From assembly GCA_023634235.1 (NCBI GenBank), contig JAMKCF010000014.1, positions 1,426,001 to 1,490,000 on the forward strand: 64,000 nt of DNA. The letters run 5' to 3'. The first letter of the stretch is position 1. Each line of letters starts with the position of its first letter. The notes under the pieces were generated by a model. That model searched no databases, had not been told where the DNA came from, and was given only the letters and a program-made list of their open reading frames with translations. The stretch is from Pisaster brevispinus (lineage: Eukaryota; Echinodermata; Asteroidea; Forcipulatida; Asteriidae). Both the position numbers and the translations under genes were made by a program. Positions 24,501-36,600 of the stretch are shown in pieces.

Positions 24501-27500
24501 GTGTGTACCAAGCTTGCTGCTGACAACGCTTGAACGAAAGCTGCCTCCCTGGTACCTGTGTTGGAAGTAAAATATAAATATATTATTTTGGTTATGACTG
24601 GAACATCAAACTTTTGACCGTTGGCTTAGTTTTCGTCTTGCCGGTTTTGGGCGAGCAATTTTCTCACACATTCTGTACACAATGTTTTCTATAGTTACAT
24701 GTGCCTTGCCACGCCCACGTCAGCGTACGTACCTTTATCCAAATCCGGTGTGAAGTTTGGAGCCGATACAATACTGCTGCAGTTCCAGCGACGGTCCTGG
24801 AACTGTTCTTGACACGTGTCGAAGGTTACTGTCGTAGACTCCACTACGGCCGACATTACGTCGAGATTTCTTTTGCAAAGTGACGTCTGTGGGGAGACTA
24901 GCAGTCGTGTTGATTTGCAGACGGTCGCATTCGCCCATATCGTGTTCCTGTGGTCTTTTGTTAATGCTCTGATTGGCAAAAAGGCAATAGCAAATCAAGA
25001 GAATCTACAAAGAGGAAGATCGCAGGAGAGAGTGGAAAACATAAACAAACAAACAAACAAACAAACACCCCATCAACCAAACAAACAAACAAATAAACAT
25101 CCCAACAAATAAACAAACAAACAGACAAACAAATAAACAAACAAACACCCCCAACAAACAAGCAAACAACAACGTCAACACACCTGAAGTTTCCCAAGCC
25201 ACCAAAAAAAAACTTGTTTTCATTTGAAGATAGACGCTCAGTTCACCTGTCACTAAAATGGGCACAATTTTGGAAGAGTTATCTTATCTTGTTTATTATT
25301 TAAAGGCCTATTTCAGCCATGGCAAGGTCTTTTTTCTACTTTCACATTCCGGGAGTCAATTCTGACGAGTTGCTTCCCGTAAGGAACTCTCGTTAGTCTT
25401 AATTGGCAGTTTGACATTGACGCAATTGTTACCACGGACATAATTATAACACTCCCTGCGAATTCAAAATGAAATCTGTAAGACGTGATGACCTTTTGAT
25501 GTCAGTTGATGTAATGGGAAGTCAAACTGGAGACAGATATGGATCCCTCTTTCCTTTTGGGGGGGGGGTTAGGGGGGGCAAAACAGCCATTACTAACCTT
25601 TGATATTTTGATGTTTTCGTCAAAACGACTTTCAAAACATAATGATGTTTCTTGCCATTGAGTATAAGGTGTAAATAGGACGTTTTCAACGGCAAAGCTG
25701 ATAAGCTGAGAGAAGTGGCAAGTTATACCACGTCTGGTGTGTGGCAGAGGGATCACCCTCAGAAAAAAGTTCGTTCTTAGGTTGTGTCGGTAAGGGTTGT
25801 GAGCAGCAGAACGAAGAGGGCGAACGGCAATATTATTTGGGCACAATTCCATCACAGACCCCTGCATTTTCTAGAGAGGCTGTTTTAAATAATAATTAGC
25901 TGCAGGTATCGCAACATTTCAATTAATTGATGAAATAACTGCATCGAGAATCAATAGTAGTTTTGTTTTCTTGTACACTGATCGATGTGTGAAAAGCACC
26001 GTGTACTCGGAGCTTTCTGAGTCCATGGGTAAAGCATGGATGTAGTTCTACCTCCATGGGTAAAGGGACTGGCGATTGAGCACCGTTCAGAAAACTTCCT
26101 TTGGTAACGCAACAGATGAGTTCAGAGATGACGTAAACCATTTCACGTCTCCCTCCATTTCTTACAGACAATCTGTGTGGATTCGCAGTGCGACTGAAAG
26201 ACCATAAGAAACTCGTGCTTTCACACGAAGTGGAAGAAGCTTCGAGAAGATGTTGGGCGCAGCATGGATGCCAGAATTATGGGCACAGTGGGTATCAAAC
26301 TTTACAGTTATCCTTAATAGGATTGCCGCTGATTCTTCATCAACCGGTCTGGGGATTGTTGAACCCTTACAAAGCGGCACCCCTTACTAGGGAATTAATC
26401 CCCTTTATATGCACCGCACCGCATCCTTAATTAGTCCCAAGAAGTAAATCCCTGTCTGTCTCCGGTGGGCGATCCGAGTCAAATTTCAACTACGTCTCTT
26501 TCTTGGGGGCAGTTAGGTGGGCGTGATGGCAGGCAACCTCTCCAGCCAAGCCGTCTTACACTAATGAGCTCTTGTACCAGTGACAATTCAACATCGCGGT
26601 CGTATAATTGTGACACCATTATGGGTCTGCCTTTTGAATGAGCGTCTTGCTGGGAGGCTTTTGGGACAGGTGTGGTTGATCTTAAGGGGAACTGATCAGT
26701 TCGGTTATCCCTCAAACTCTCTTTGTGGGAATATCTCATCAAGAGACGTGTTTTCGGAATGTTGCCTATAAACACGTTGTATAGGGGCATGCGGTTCGTC
26801 GTTTCGATTCCGTTAATCTAAGCTTAGCGTGCTAGAGATACTAGTATTAGCCGTTAGCCCTTATATTTACCCTTGGCGTAATGAAATCTCAAGATTTTAG
26901 GAGCCGCACGATGGAAATATCTGTACAAAAATGTATCAATTGATAAAACATAGACCACTACGATACCACTTATTCAATAATGGTCATATTTGGTTGCCCC
27001 CAGGCCCCGATCGGTGCTGTTTCCCATCGATGAAGAAGTTTGACCATATGAATATTATTAATTATACTAATTATAATTTCTCATCGGCCAAGATTTCAAC
27101 TAGTATGCAACAATACAATAAACTATTTTTTGTTGCTGTTCCGTTACTAAAGATGCAATGGAACAACAACATAAATGCATGAACAACTGTTGGGATCAGG
27201 TGGCAAGACAAACTCATTCTAAATCGGTCAGGATGAATCAAAGTTAACCAAATCACTGTGACTACAAAGCCCATAGAATCCTAAACAAGAAATTTAAAGT
27301 GATAATAACATTGAGCGGGGAAACGGAAGTTTGTTAGTTTGTTTGTTTGTTGTTGTTGTTTTTTTCTTTTCAGATGGCCAAAGCATATTGGCCGGGTTTG
27401 TAGCATACTTTTATTGTTGGTGACAAAAGTTCATCATATTGAATTCTACAGAACTCCGTGTCCCAAGGAAAAGCAAATGTACTTCCCTTCCACATTGGCG

Positions 27501-28703
27501 AGGAAAAACTGATATACATTTGACACACATACATTATTCTCTTTAGTTACATGGTTGGACTACGTTTGCTGGTAACAAACGCTGTTCCGTTGTCGATAAA
27601 GCACGTGCTTATAATTATAGCATTGGTAAGAATAAAAATAGAAATGCTCACGATTTGCACATAATTTGTATATGGTACAAATACGGTCATGGTGGGAAAA
27701 GGCCCCTGAAATAGTTTGCCTTGAATGCTGTAGTTTTCTGAGAAATTAGTAAAGCATTTTGTTTGAAAACAGTGTTTTTTAACTTCTTATTTTTTCTCGT
27801 GACTCCGATGGCAGATTGCCACTGTTTTTTGTGTTCATATATATTAGGCCACACAAAATGGACAATGGTCTATCTAACCAATGTTAGCTGTGTGCTTTAA
27901 ATAAATAAAACAATACTTAACAACAACAAAATAACAATAAAAAATCACTAGGCAGAATTCTAAAACTGAAATGTTACTATTTCAGATCTGACAGCAATAT
28001 TTTACGATCAATTTCTGCTCATTTCCTGGCTTGACTGGAAGATGAGAATCTGAGCTTGCGTAACTTCTCAAGTATGAGTTCAGAATGGTTTTCCATCCAT
28101 AGTATATTATTATGTTTTACATATGTTTGTTCTTAAACATAAATGTATATAAGTATATAAAATACCATAATATCAGTCTCTAAGATCTACCTAGCTATAT
28201 TTATACATGTATACTTATTATTTGTATAGTATAAGTAGTATCAATAATATCACTATATCTATCATCGTACTTGTGAGATACTTCTGGCCGTTCTGACGTA
28301 AGATAGGCCTAGACTGTGTCCAAATGACTTGTTAGCGCAACCTGGTTTAATAGTTCCTGCCTCTCGCCTCAGTCTGTGACTCCGGTTCGAATCCCGCACT
28401 GGAGCCTTGCATGTGGATAGTGACTTCGTCCCTACCCAATTGACGAGGCATACCCTATTTGGGGGTTTTCCTCCCACATCTAAAACTGATATTTTCTTGA
28501 TCATCTTCTCAGACGTACACATCTTCAGGCCTACGGGTCACAGTGCTAGTCACTTGTGAGGTCCCTCTCCCCTTGGTTCCATTAGCAAGGAGAGATAATG
28601 ATAACAGTACTTACATCCATTTCAGTGTGGCGGCTCTCGATGTGAAGGGAACGATCGCTGTGAGGGCTAAAATAACCAAGACGGGCATTTCGTGTAGGAG
28701 CAT
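21529..28703 (-). CDS. wnt11: Wnt11-type secreted signalling ligand, complete, six exons
   Basis: The span includes introns. Coding exons are 28703-28615, 24968-24733, 24555-24254, 23580-23478, 22283-22094 and 21703-21529. All junctions are GT-AG and phases close, giving 364 aa. Residues 1-24 form a signal peptide ([18 protein letters not shown]). LKWIALTK after it matches the Wnt11 opening. Other marks are RWNCSSI, a [15 protein letters not shown] block, RWGGCSDN, the acyl-acceptor motif CHGVSGSC (Ser225, lipid-modified by Porcupine in the family), [11 protein letters not shown], and a cysteine-rich end [10 protein letters not shown]. The APNF-DLDKGTREAAF segment and the YVTC-TVEQFVC tail fit Wnt11 better than Wnt4. 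The product should be secreted and bind Frizzled; family members act in non-canonical signalling and cell movement. An in-frame upstream ATG at 28805 would add 34 residues before the signal peptide, so 28703 is preferred. Confidence is high for Wnt and good for the Wnt11 subfamily. Confidence 0.93.
22357..22700. repeat. Three tandem copies of a 115-118-bp unit in a Wnt11 intron
   Basis: GAGGCCAC recurs at 22364, 22479 and 22597, each followed by GGAGACATTTTG, a CAAGAGGA phrase and ATGGTAGGCA. The array lies 74 bp upstream (in gene orientation) of the fifth coding exon. The minus-strand ORF across it is a by-product of the repeat. Confidence 0.85.
25041..25165. repeat. (CAAA)n microsatellite, interrupted
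   Basis: CAAA, CAAATAAA and CACCCC-interrupted units lie immediately intronic of Wnt11 exon 2. ORFs rich in Cys-Leu-Phe-Val across it come from the repeat. Confidence 0.9.
28310..28582 (+). mobile_element. tRNA-type SINE with B box
   Basis: A B-box GGTTCGAATCCCGC lies near 28383, preceded by an A-box-like TGTTAGCGCAACCTGG. The body has TTTGGGGGTTTTCCTCCCAC. The tail ACATCTTCAGGCCTACGGG matches the element at 9190-9445, and the end CACTTGTGAGGTCCCTCTCC matches the tails near 42640 and 60940. It sits at the exon 1 side of Wnt11 intron 1. Confidence 0.6.
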
Positions 28704-30266
28704 TTCGTACACGCAGCAGAGGAGTAATTCCTCACCAGTTCCTTCCAAAAAAAAATGTCCAGACGCTGTCCTCGTAGTTGGGAGAAATACTGTATCAATG
28801 ATGAGCATGGAATTCCCTTGTCAACCCGTTGTGAGGACAGGCCCCTTTGTAATGTAATTAAGAGCCTGCAGAGGTAACACCCATCCGATCGGCAGAATAA
28901 CTGCAGGGTATTTTTCTTGTCCATGACGACATGTCAACGGTGTTTGCTTACCGCTGATGCTCGCCAGCGTTGTTTGGGTCTCTTAATTAGGAGATGCTCG
29001 CCGTGATCCGTCGCGGTGAAGATACCTCAACAATCCCCCCACGGGGTCAGACACCTAATTTGTGAGACTTTGAAGTCGGTTAAAAGGATGGGTCAATTTA
29101 GATCCCTTTTGAGGGGGTTAGGATATTATCACCAAGTTGTGTGGCGGAGAGGGGGGATGGATGGGTATACTGGCGGTAGGTCAAAGACCGCATTGGTACA
29201 AAGGGGTTCCCATTAGATCACTGTCAGTGAAGTCAATCAAGCGTTTGTTCCCATGGCACGTGACAAGTCAGAGACGGGTGAAGAAAAAAATGTTATGTTG
29301 GTCTTTTGCCGATGCCTTCTATCTTGACACGAACTGTCTGGATTGGACACTGAGTGGTCTCTTGTTGGACAGGCACTGCCACTGGGCAGACTTTTCAGAG
29401 CTGGCTCTAATTTGACGCATGTCTTGTCAAGAAATGGTTAACGTGCTAAGGTTGTGACCATCAAGGGGGTTTCATTGCGTACTTTAAACAGTAATTTTGA
29501 AGTTAGAACATTAATGTCTTTACAGAATTCAGGCGACGAGTTCAGTATTGCATTTTTGAGATGGTTATTTTAAGACCAAAGGGGTAAATGTTTCCATTAC
29601 ATTCGAGAAACTCCATAGGCCTATGATTTTTCTTTTCTAGTGAGATTTGTTTATTTGTGAACAGATTCAAAATTAGTTCCACTTATGTTTTGTTCAACGC
29701 GTAATCACCCTTTAACTAGTACCAATGAAGGTTAGTGTGTCGTCAACGATTATGGAGGCGCGCAACATAATTGTCATGTGTGATCGATCGTAGCAGTCAC
29801 TTTTGCGTTGTTTTTCATTACTTCCAGGGGTTACTGACGATAGGTATCGATACGGCGAACTGTCCATGGTAGCGAGGTTGGGACGCGCGAGGCCCGTGTA
29901 GTGACGCAAGACGTGAGCGCCGTGTATAACGGTAACAAAAGCAGTGTGTACGTCACAGTGTCAGTGTGCGTGATTGGTTTGGCTGGAAGTTTGTGCGCGT
30001 GTCGGATTGTTTTATGCAGTTACTGGGCAACAAAATTAGGTCTCATTGTCCGATCAAGTATATTAATGTACGGACTGTGCTTATTATTTTGTTCTTCTTC
30101 TGCTTTCACTTAAACAAAGAAGAAGAAACTGGTAAACGTTATTGTTGTTTAGTAGAGAAAGACCCAGAGAATGTCGGAGGGCTTGTTTCTCATCGAAGGA
30201 CAATTGCTGCGATAAACATGGTTAGGATTTCCCAGTTGATAAATTCTCAACAGCTAGTCATTTAAA
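28704..30266. promoter_or_regulatory. Divergent intergenic region between Wnt11 and the kinase
   Basis: About 1.56 kb separates the Wnt11 start codon (minus) from the kinase start codon (plus), so both promoters and 5' UTRs should lie here. I can assign no specific TATA box, initiator or binding site. The ORFs at 29901-30265 precede the kinase ATG out of frame or end at stops, so they are probably 5' UTR or upstream sequence. Confidence 0.5.
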
Positions 30267-32009
30267 ATGACTTTTGGAATGAGTGATGCTTTGAACCCGA
30301 AAGCACCGAAAGCACAACGCAGCAAGAGCGGAGACAGACCGCGGTCCAGTCTGGGGAACGCGTACGAGCGGCTACGGCAACTTGTCCGTCCGAAAGCCAA
30401 GAAAAAGCAGGCTGATCCAGTGAAGACAGAGGAGCGGGTCGAAAGGAATCCAAAGCCACCAGCAACAACCAAGGTTAGGGGTTCTGAGCAGTCTACACCA
30501 CGGGGTCTAGCTTATGCTTTCGACAGGCAACAGAAGTTGAAGGAAGAGCAGACCAAGCAGGCCTCGTCGAAGCCAACGCAACAGTATAAGACGGTTGACG
30601 GCAGGGCAAACTGTTCCAAGCAGCGGCCCAGGCGTAGGAACCATCCCAAGAGAAGGGCTTATGCAAAAGCAGATTCCGCTGATTCGTCAAGCGATAGCTG
30701 TGATGGGAACGAGAATGCTGACAACGAGGACCTCTGGTTCCTCTCTCGACGGGGAATCGAGTTGGAGAAGAAGCTTGGGGAAGGAACGTACGCTCAAGTC
30801 CACGCTGGTCGCCAGGTGAAGCGCAACCGTCAAGTTGCCGTCAAGATCATCTCACTGGAGAAGACCAACCAAAGATACCGCACCAAGTTTCTACCCCGTG
30901 AGACGGAAATCCTCCGTAAGGTGAACCACCCCAACATCATTCGTTTGCTCGAGACTCTCAAGTATGAACATAAGGTCTTCTTCGTGACAGAGCTTGCGCA
31001 TAGAGGAGACTTGCTGTGCTACGTTCAGAGGCTAAAGGTCTTGTCTTCACCCGTTGCTCGAACAATCTTCTCCCAGATCGTCAACGGCATCGACTACCTG
31101 CACCGGAACGGCATCTACCACCGAGATCTAAAGTGCGAGAATATCCTACTAGATCCGTGTCACAGGGTGAAGCTGACGGACTTTGGGTTCGCCAGGGAGT
31201 GGTACGAGCCGAACAACCTTTGCCGGACCTTCTGTGGCAGCGCCGCCTACGCCTCGCCGGAGATTCTGTCAGGAACACCGTATGATCCCAACACGGCGGA
31301 CATCTGGAGCATGGGCATTGTACTCTTTGTTATGGTATGTTGATTTGTTGTTTCGGGAATAACCAAGTACTAGCTCCTATAAATAAATCAGTTCTCATGA
31401 CAAATTATTGTATTGAGTTTCACATAGGTTGCTCTTCAACAGAAAGTATGGATAACGTGATGTGAAAATTGCCACTCGGCCTATTTGCACTATTTGTATT
31501 TTAACATTCGTTAGAATGGCTGCTCGTTTTGGTTTGTGAATAACGTTTAGAAAGCGACTTATAATTTCTTTCAATTCTCTGTAGAAGATCTTTGGAGATT
31601 CATTTTGTCCACATTCTTTTATTAAATTCTAGCCAACGGGAAGGGGGAGGCATTTTTCAGATGAATTAATCATTTCGCAGGATGCTTACTACCAATTACC
31701 ATCTTTATAACAAGTAATCCTTTGGACAAATTACACATTTTTTTCGATGTCATTACCAAAATATGACCCTATGGAACACTGTTCTTGTGTTTGCAGGTGC
31801 AGGGCAAAATGCCTTTTGACGATACCGACGTGAAGCGCATGCTTGCCGTGGTCAAGAAGTACGACGTGGGCTTCTATTCAAAGCGCCCTCTACCTGCGCA
31901 TTTGAAGGTGCTCATCCAGGCTATTTTGAACCACGGACAATGGGATCGCGCCACCATCCAGGATATTAAATCTAGTCGATGGCTGACGGAAAGTTCAGTA
32001 AAGGCGTGA
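30267..32009 (+). CDS. TSSK-like serine/threonine protein kinase, two exons
   Basis: Exons 30267-31334 and 31797-32009 join in phase 0 (ATG|GTATGT, TTTGCAG|GTG) to give 426 aa. An in-frame TAG at 30255 fixes the ORF. Residues 1-150 are basic, low-complexity and probably disordered. The kinase domain has the glycine loop GEGTYAQV (171-178), VAVK with Lys193, helix-C glutamate near 212-214, YHRDLKCEN (Asp287), DFG (305-307), the activation segment TFCGSAAYASPEI and DIWSMG. The exon-2 part, GKMPFDDTDVKRML, is the TSSK-type equivalent of the MPYDD region. All catalytic residues are present, so activity is expected. Family members act mainly in late spermatogenesis and sperm, but expression here is inference. 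SPE replaces the usual APE. Assignment to a particular TSSK paralog is not possible. A candidate AATAAA lies at 32711-32716. Confidence 0.88.
31335..31796 (+). other. Single intron of the TSSK-like kinase
   Basis: This 462-bp GT-AG intron splits the kinase C-lobe between VLFVM and VQGKMPF. Retention would add Val-Cys and then a stop, truncating the C-lobe. No feature is seen inside. Confidence 0.8.
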
Positions 32010-33667
32010 ATTAATTACTGCACTGAACAATCTCTAGTTAGTCTAACTGGTTAAATTTATTGGTTACGCATTCACACTGACGGAACTGAATGCCATGTTT
32101 CTACACCAATAGACCATTATCATGCTGCCACCATATTGGTCATGTTCCTTGTAACCACTCAGTAATGAATGCTAATATTTATTGTACAAAAAGGTACCAG
32201 ACTATTTCTCCTTCCAACCTCGGTTTGGTTACATTGATTTGAGCGGAAGAAAATCAAGATGGCCGCACCATGATAAAGGTCTATTGAACCGTGTGTTGCA
32301 CATCACACTCACCGTGGCAAAATGCCTCTTCGTATTTGTTACCCAATTTTCTTTTTCTTTTTGAGTGTCCTACTGTGTTATAAAAACAATTACATTTAGG
32401 TTCTTCGATCTTGAAAGAGAATAGCAACCAATTTAATGTCTCCTCAGCATATTGTTAGGAACCAATGAGACGATTCGCTACACCAAGTCAGAATTATAGA
32501 GATCCGTGATGCTCGGCATGAACTTTGATTAATTAAAATGTAAGTTTTCCTTTTACAAGATTTTCGAAAGTTTTCTTTTTCTTCCGTAATTGTTTTTAAA
32601 ACCACATTTTCCTCGAAACTTATTCTGGAATGGGGAAGGATGTAATTATAATATGTTTGCTTTTCTTTTACGACGACGGACATCGATCTATGTAAACTAT
32701 TTTTACAAACAATAAATAATTATAATATATTATTTGACCGATAAATCAATGCTAAATGAAATCAAACATAATTAATGCACCAAGTAAAAAAAGCTTTCTG
32801 GTTCATTCTGTGCACATTATCGTACGATCATTTAGACAAAAATGGGGGGGGGGGGTAACACGAATCAACTTGACGTAATTTTACTGAGTTCTTTACTTGC
32901 TCAGCTGAATCAAAAAGCACGTTGCGATATTAAGTTTTTATACATTATTGGTAAAAATCACACAATTCAAGGCACTATTGGACATTATCGTTTTTACCTT
33001 TTGTGTTGTTTGCTGCATGTTCAACTTTTTATCGATAAAGAAAATGCGTCTTTTTATTACATTATTAGTTTCCTACATGGGGCTGCCACTTTTTGGAAAC
33101 TAATCTTCAATGAACTGAACACAGAATAGAAAATAATACTCCGTTGTTATATTAATGTACCTGTTGTTAACGTTGTTGCTGTTGTTGTTGTTGTTGTTGG
33201 CTTGTTGTTGGGTTTTCTCTCTAAAATATAAGTGGTATGCCCCCCCGCCCGTGCACAAAAACAATCCAGAAATACAATGTGTTTTTGTGCCCTGAAACAA
33301 CACACCAAACGGGGGTGGGGCACGACACCTGCCAACCACCCAAAGCAATGTCCCCTGCCCCGAATGACAAAAAGAAGATCCTGGCTTCATTGCTACCCCC
33401 ACCCCACGTCCCATGACCTTTGTTAGTATTGCAAACACGCGTTTTACACACAAATCACGGAGATAAAAAGTGAAATTAACGTCGTAAATTTCAACTCGAT
33501 TTGCTTTGTGAAACTACATCGTAGGGCCTGCTTTTTTTCTTTTCTTCTTTTCTTTTCTTTTTTCTACTTTTTATACGAAGTAAGGGAGTGCACCCCAAAA
33601 CCTGTCCAGCTACAATTATTTCCCAAATCTTTATTTTGTGCTGGAGAAGATGTGAGCAAGAACAAGT
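32010..33667. other. Kinase 3' flank and UVRAG upstream region
   Basis: This holds the kinase 3' UTR (candidate AATAAA at 32711), a poly-G tract near 32843-32854, a TTG run near 33172-33199 and the presumed UVRAG promoter. No further gene is recognised. Confidence 0.45.
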
Positions 33668-33685
33668 ATGGCCGCAGGCAAATCG
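33668..33685 (+). CDS. uvrag: Candidate first coding exon of UVRAG
   Basis: ATGGCCGCAGGCAAATCG is followed at once by GTAAGA, a good donor, and leaves phase 0, exactly what the firm exon beginning at 35881 needs. The start context has A at -3 and G at +4. It would encode MAAGKS in front of RRLRHL. In vertebrates the matching first exon also ends just before RRLRHL but is longer. No transcript evidence is available, so another upstream exon could be the real one. Confidence 0.45.
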
Positions 33686-36600
33686 GTAAGAAGCAGGCTG
33701 TCATCTTTGGGAAGTTGGCCGTAGGTAGCCGAAGTCGAATATTTGCATTGACGACCAGTATTCGCGAGCTGGGGGAGGGATAGGGGCGAGGAGGCGTTTT
33801 TTATTGCCGTAATAGCGCCCTCACTTGGTGAAATAATAACTGGTATCCAGCCTATACCAGGAGATTTACGTATGCTTAAGAACGTTCTTTAGCTACCAGC
33901 CGGTTTGTTTACCAGCGGAGAGAGATAGTACACTAGAGAGTAGAGAGGCCTCAAAGTTCATTGCTGTTGCTTGCGATTTTGATATTGTTTTTGCAAATAA
34001 TTACCAACAGATAGAAAAATGTGAAGTGCTGATGCCTTTTGATGTTTTTCAATACTTTGCAACTCTAGTAAGCAATAGCCAGCTGAAATATGTCATCGTC
34101 CGACAGAATACAACATACTGGATTGGTCACACAACAGGTAACTCACACAGGAAACCCTCTTTATTCCACTGCATCTTATTCGTGAGGAAATACATAACCA
34201 GGCGCTTCTCCCCCTTTTTAGCCCTCTCCTTTTCTTCACATCACACATTCCTCTCTTTACGCGTATAGAAAAACGTGCTGAACCCAACCTCTATTTAATT
34301 ATGATTATTATTGTTATTATTATTATATATATATTTTTTATAGAAGAAAGTTCAATAAGATTAGTGGACATGATAATTGCCGATCGCCAAATAAGTTTGT
34401 ACAGTCATTTGACCAGTTCGGGATCACTTTTTTAATTCACATTGTTTTTGGTTGCAATCTCTTTGACATTTTAAACAAAAAAGTTTATCAGTTTACCTAA
34501 ACATGTTATAAAACTCACCAAGTATCCACTGACAAAAAAAGATTATTTAGTACTTTTGAAGAGGCTTTGAGAAAAGTATTGTCACCTGTTTGACCAGTTC
34601 AGCAGGATCAGTTGATTCTATTCTGAATCAGTAGCTTGCCCTCTATTGCAAACCAATACTCCCATTCCATTCATAAAACTGTTTCTCAAGGACACAAACT
34701 TCACAAGTGTGTTGGCATGGACATGGACTTCCTTTCTCCAGAGGATTTCATGCTTAAAGTGTATTCAACAGCAGCGCAAAAATCCAGCAACAAAAACACA
34801 AAACAACAGCAAAGGCAAATGAAAAGGTAAAGCACGCCTAAAAGCAACATTGACCCAAATATCTATTCTTACAGCATGTACAGTCGCAATTTCCTCCTCC
34901 AAGTTTCATTTTCTCACAAAAAAACAATATTCCTACAAGAATTTGTTGAAGAAATGTATCTTAAAAGCAACAAATAAACTTTCGACTGCAGCAGTAAGAT
35001 TTTACCTCACTGAGTGCGGCACCATTTTACGCAATCAGAGATGCTGAGTAGTGAGTGATCCCGAACTGGTCAAGGGTACGATGCCCCCCAAAAGACGATT
35101 TCGGTAATTTCGTCTCCTCAAAAAAACAAGACGACTGCTTAGTATTTACCTGAAATATTTTTTACACAATATAAGCATTTAACATAAATGTTATTCGCCC
35201 TGGCGTTCAAATTTTAAAGGTGAGAAGTTTTAACAGCGTTTTCCAACCAACATTTTTTTTTTAAAATAATGACCAAAATCTCAGACAAACTTCAAGAAAA
35301 TGGCCATAATTTATTTGTTGATGAAGTTTGGAACCTTATTTTGGGTTTGTTGGTTTATTTTATGTTATTCTTCACATGTATTAACAGAAATTGGTAATGT
35401 GAGAAGTAACTTAATTATGGGGTTGTTGCAAAGTTGAAGTGATCCCGAACTGGTCAATGATCCCGAACTGGTCAAATGACTGTACTGTCTAAATGAAACA
35501 TGCAAAAACTAAGTCATCACTGTGTTCAACTCAAAGTTCGAGCAAGCAGCTCATATGGCGCCCTCTTTGACTTGTACAACATTTGTTTTCCTGGCAAGAG
35601 CACCACCGCCCCTCTTTGTAAAAATAATTGCTTTACTTTCTCCACTTTGCTAAGCCAAACCTCCCCATAATTGCAGAGACCCACCCCCCACAACTCTCAA
35701 CAGAGCAATTGTTGTTGAGCATCCAGGCTTGATTGCTTTACCTGCATTTAGGCCTACCATTGTAAAGAAGGGTCGTTTAGTTACAACAAGTTGCAAATGC
35801 AACCTCTGCGATTTCTCATTCATAGTCACAGAGGTTATTTGTTCTTAATTGATTGATTTATTTTCATTTTTTTATTGCAGAGGCGGTTGCGTCACCTGTG
35901 TAGTCTATCAGCTCGCAACATCCAGGTCGGCACACAGCCTGATGCTACTCCAAAGGAGAAGGAGACGCTGATAGAAACGTACTTCACTCTGCATATATGG
36001 CCCTCTTGTGAAAGTAAGATAATTCAAGAGAAAGACCGGTCCGAACTGAAGGCTACAGCTACGGCTAAGGCTCGATGGCCACATCATCATGCATTGAAGC
36101 ACTGGTTGTCCAAAACAACACCCTTAGCAATAGCCATAGCAACAGCCCAAGCCATAGCCATAGCAACCAATTCGGATACGGTCTTACACACTCTGAAGGT
36201 CCAGAACAAAGTAATGACAGAGTCGCGAAAACCTGCGATTAGCAACCTTTTTCGGTCCAAAAATGCATGAGCGCACACAGGGTGCCAGACTATACTGCAC
36301 ATTGGGTTACGCTGACGATGACTAGAGCAAGCTAGTTGAAAACGTTGAGACCAATTAAGAACTCGATCCGCGGCAGTGAAGTTAATAACGAGTGTTGAAC
36401 AGCATCCCTATTTAATATCAAATATGGAACTAGTGAAAAAGCTGGGGGACTAGTGAAATGACAAGCTAGCTGGTTCCTCTTGTACTAGTCACTGAGAACG
36501 TTTTGGGCCACAGGTAATTTTATAAATACCATCTCTAATAAAATATCTTTTTCCTTTTGTTTTTTGACAGCTGTTTATACAAGTGAAAAGATCAACAATT

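Larger units (their letters stand above)
24969..28614 (-). other. First intron of the Wnt11 gene (3.65 kb)
   Basis: The donor is AT|GTAAGT at 28614 and the acceptor CCAATCAG|A at 24969. The intron contains an interrupted CAAA microsatellite (25041-25165), a poly-G tract near 25559 and a SINE-like element at 28310-28582. No other gene is seen; short ORFs such as 25502-25867 lack motifs. Confidence 0.7.

Noticed and set aside
28704..28805. N-terminal extension of Wnt11 from the upstream ATG at 28805
   Set aside because: It would place about 34 hydrophilic and mixed residues before a good signal peptide. The ATG at 28703 gives a normal secreted Wnt.
28543..28857. 104-aa plus ORF opposite Wnt11 exon 1
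   Set aside because: It is the complement of the signal-peptide exon, which fits Wnt11 precisely on the minus strand.
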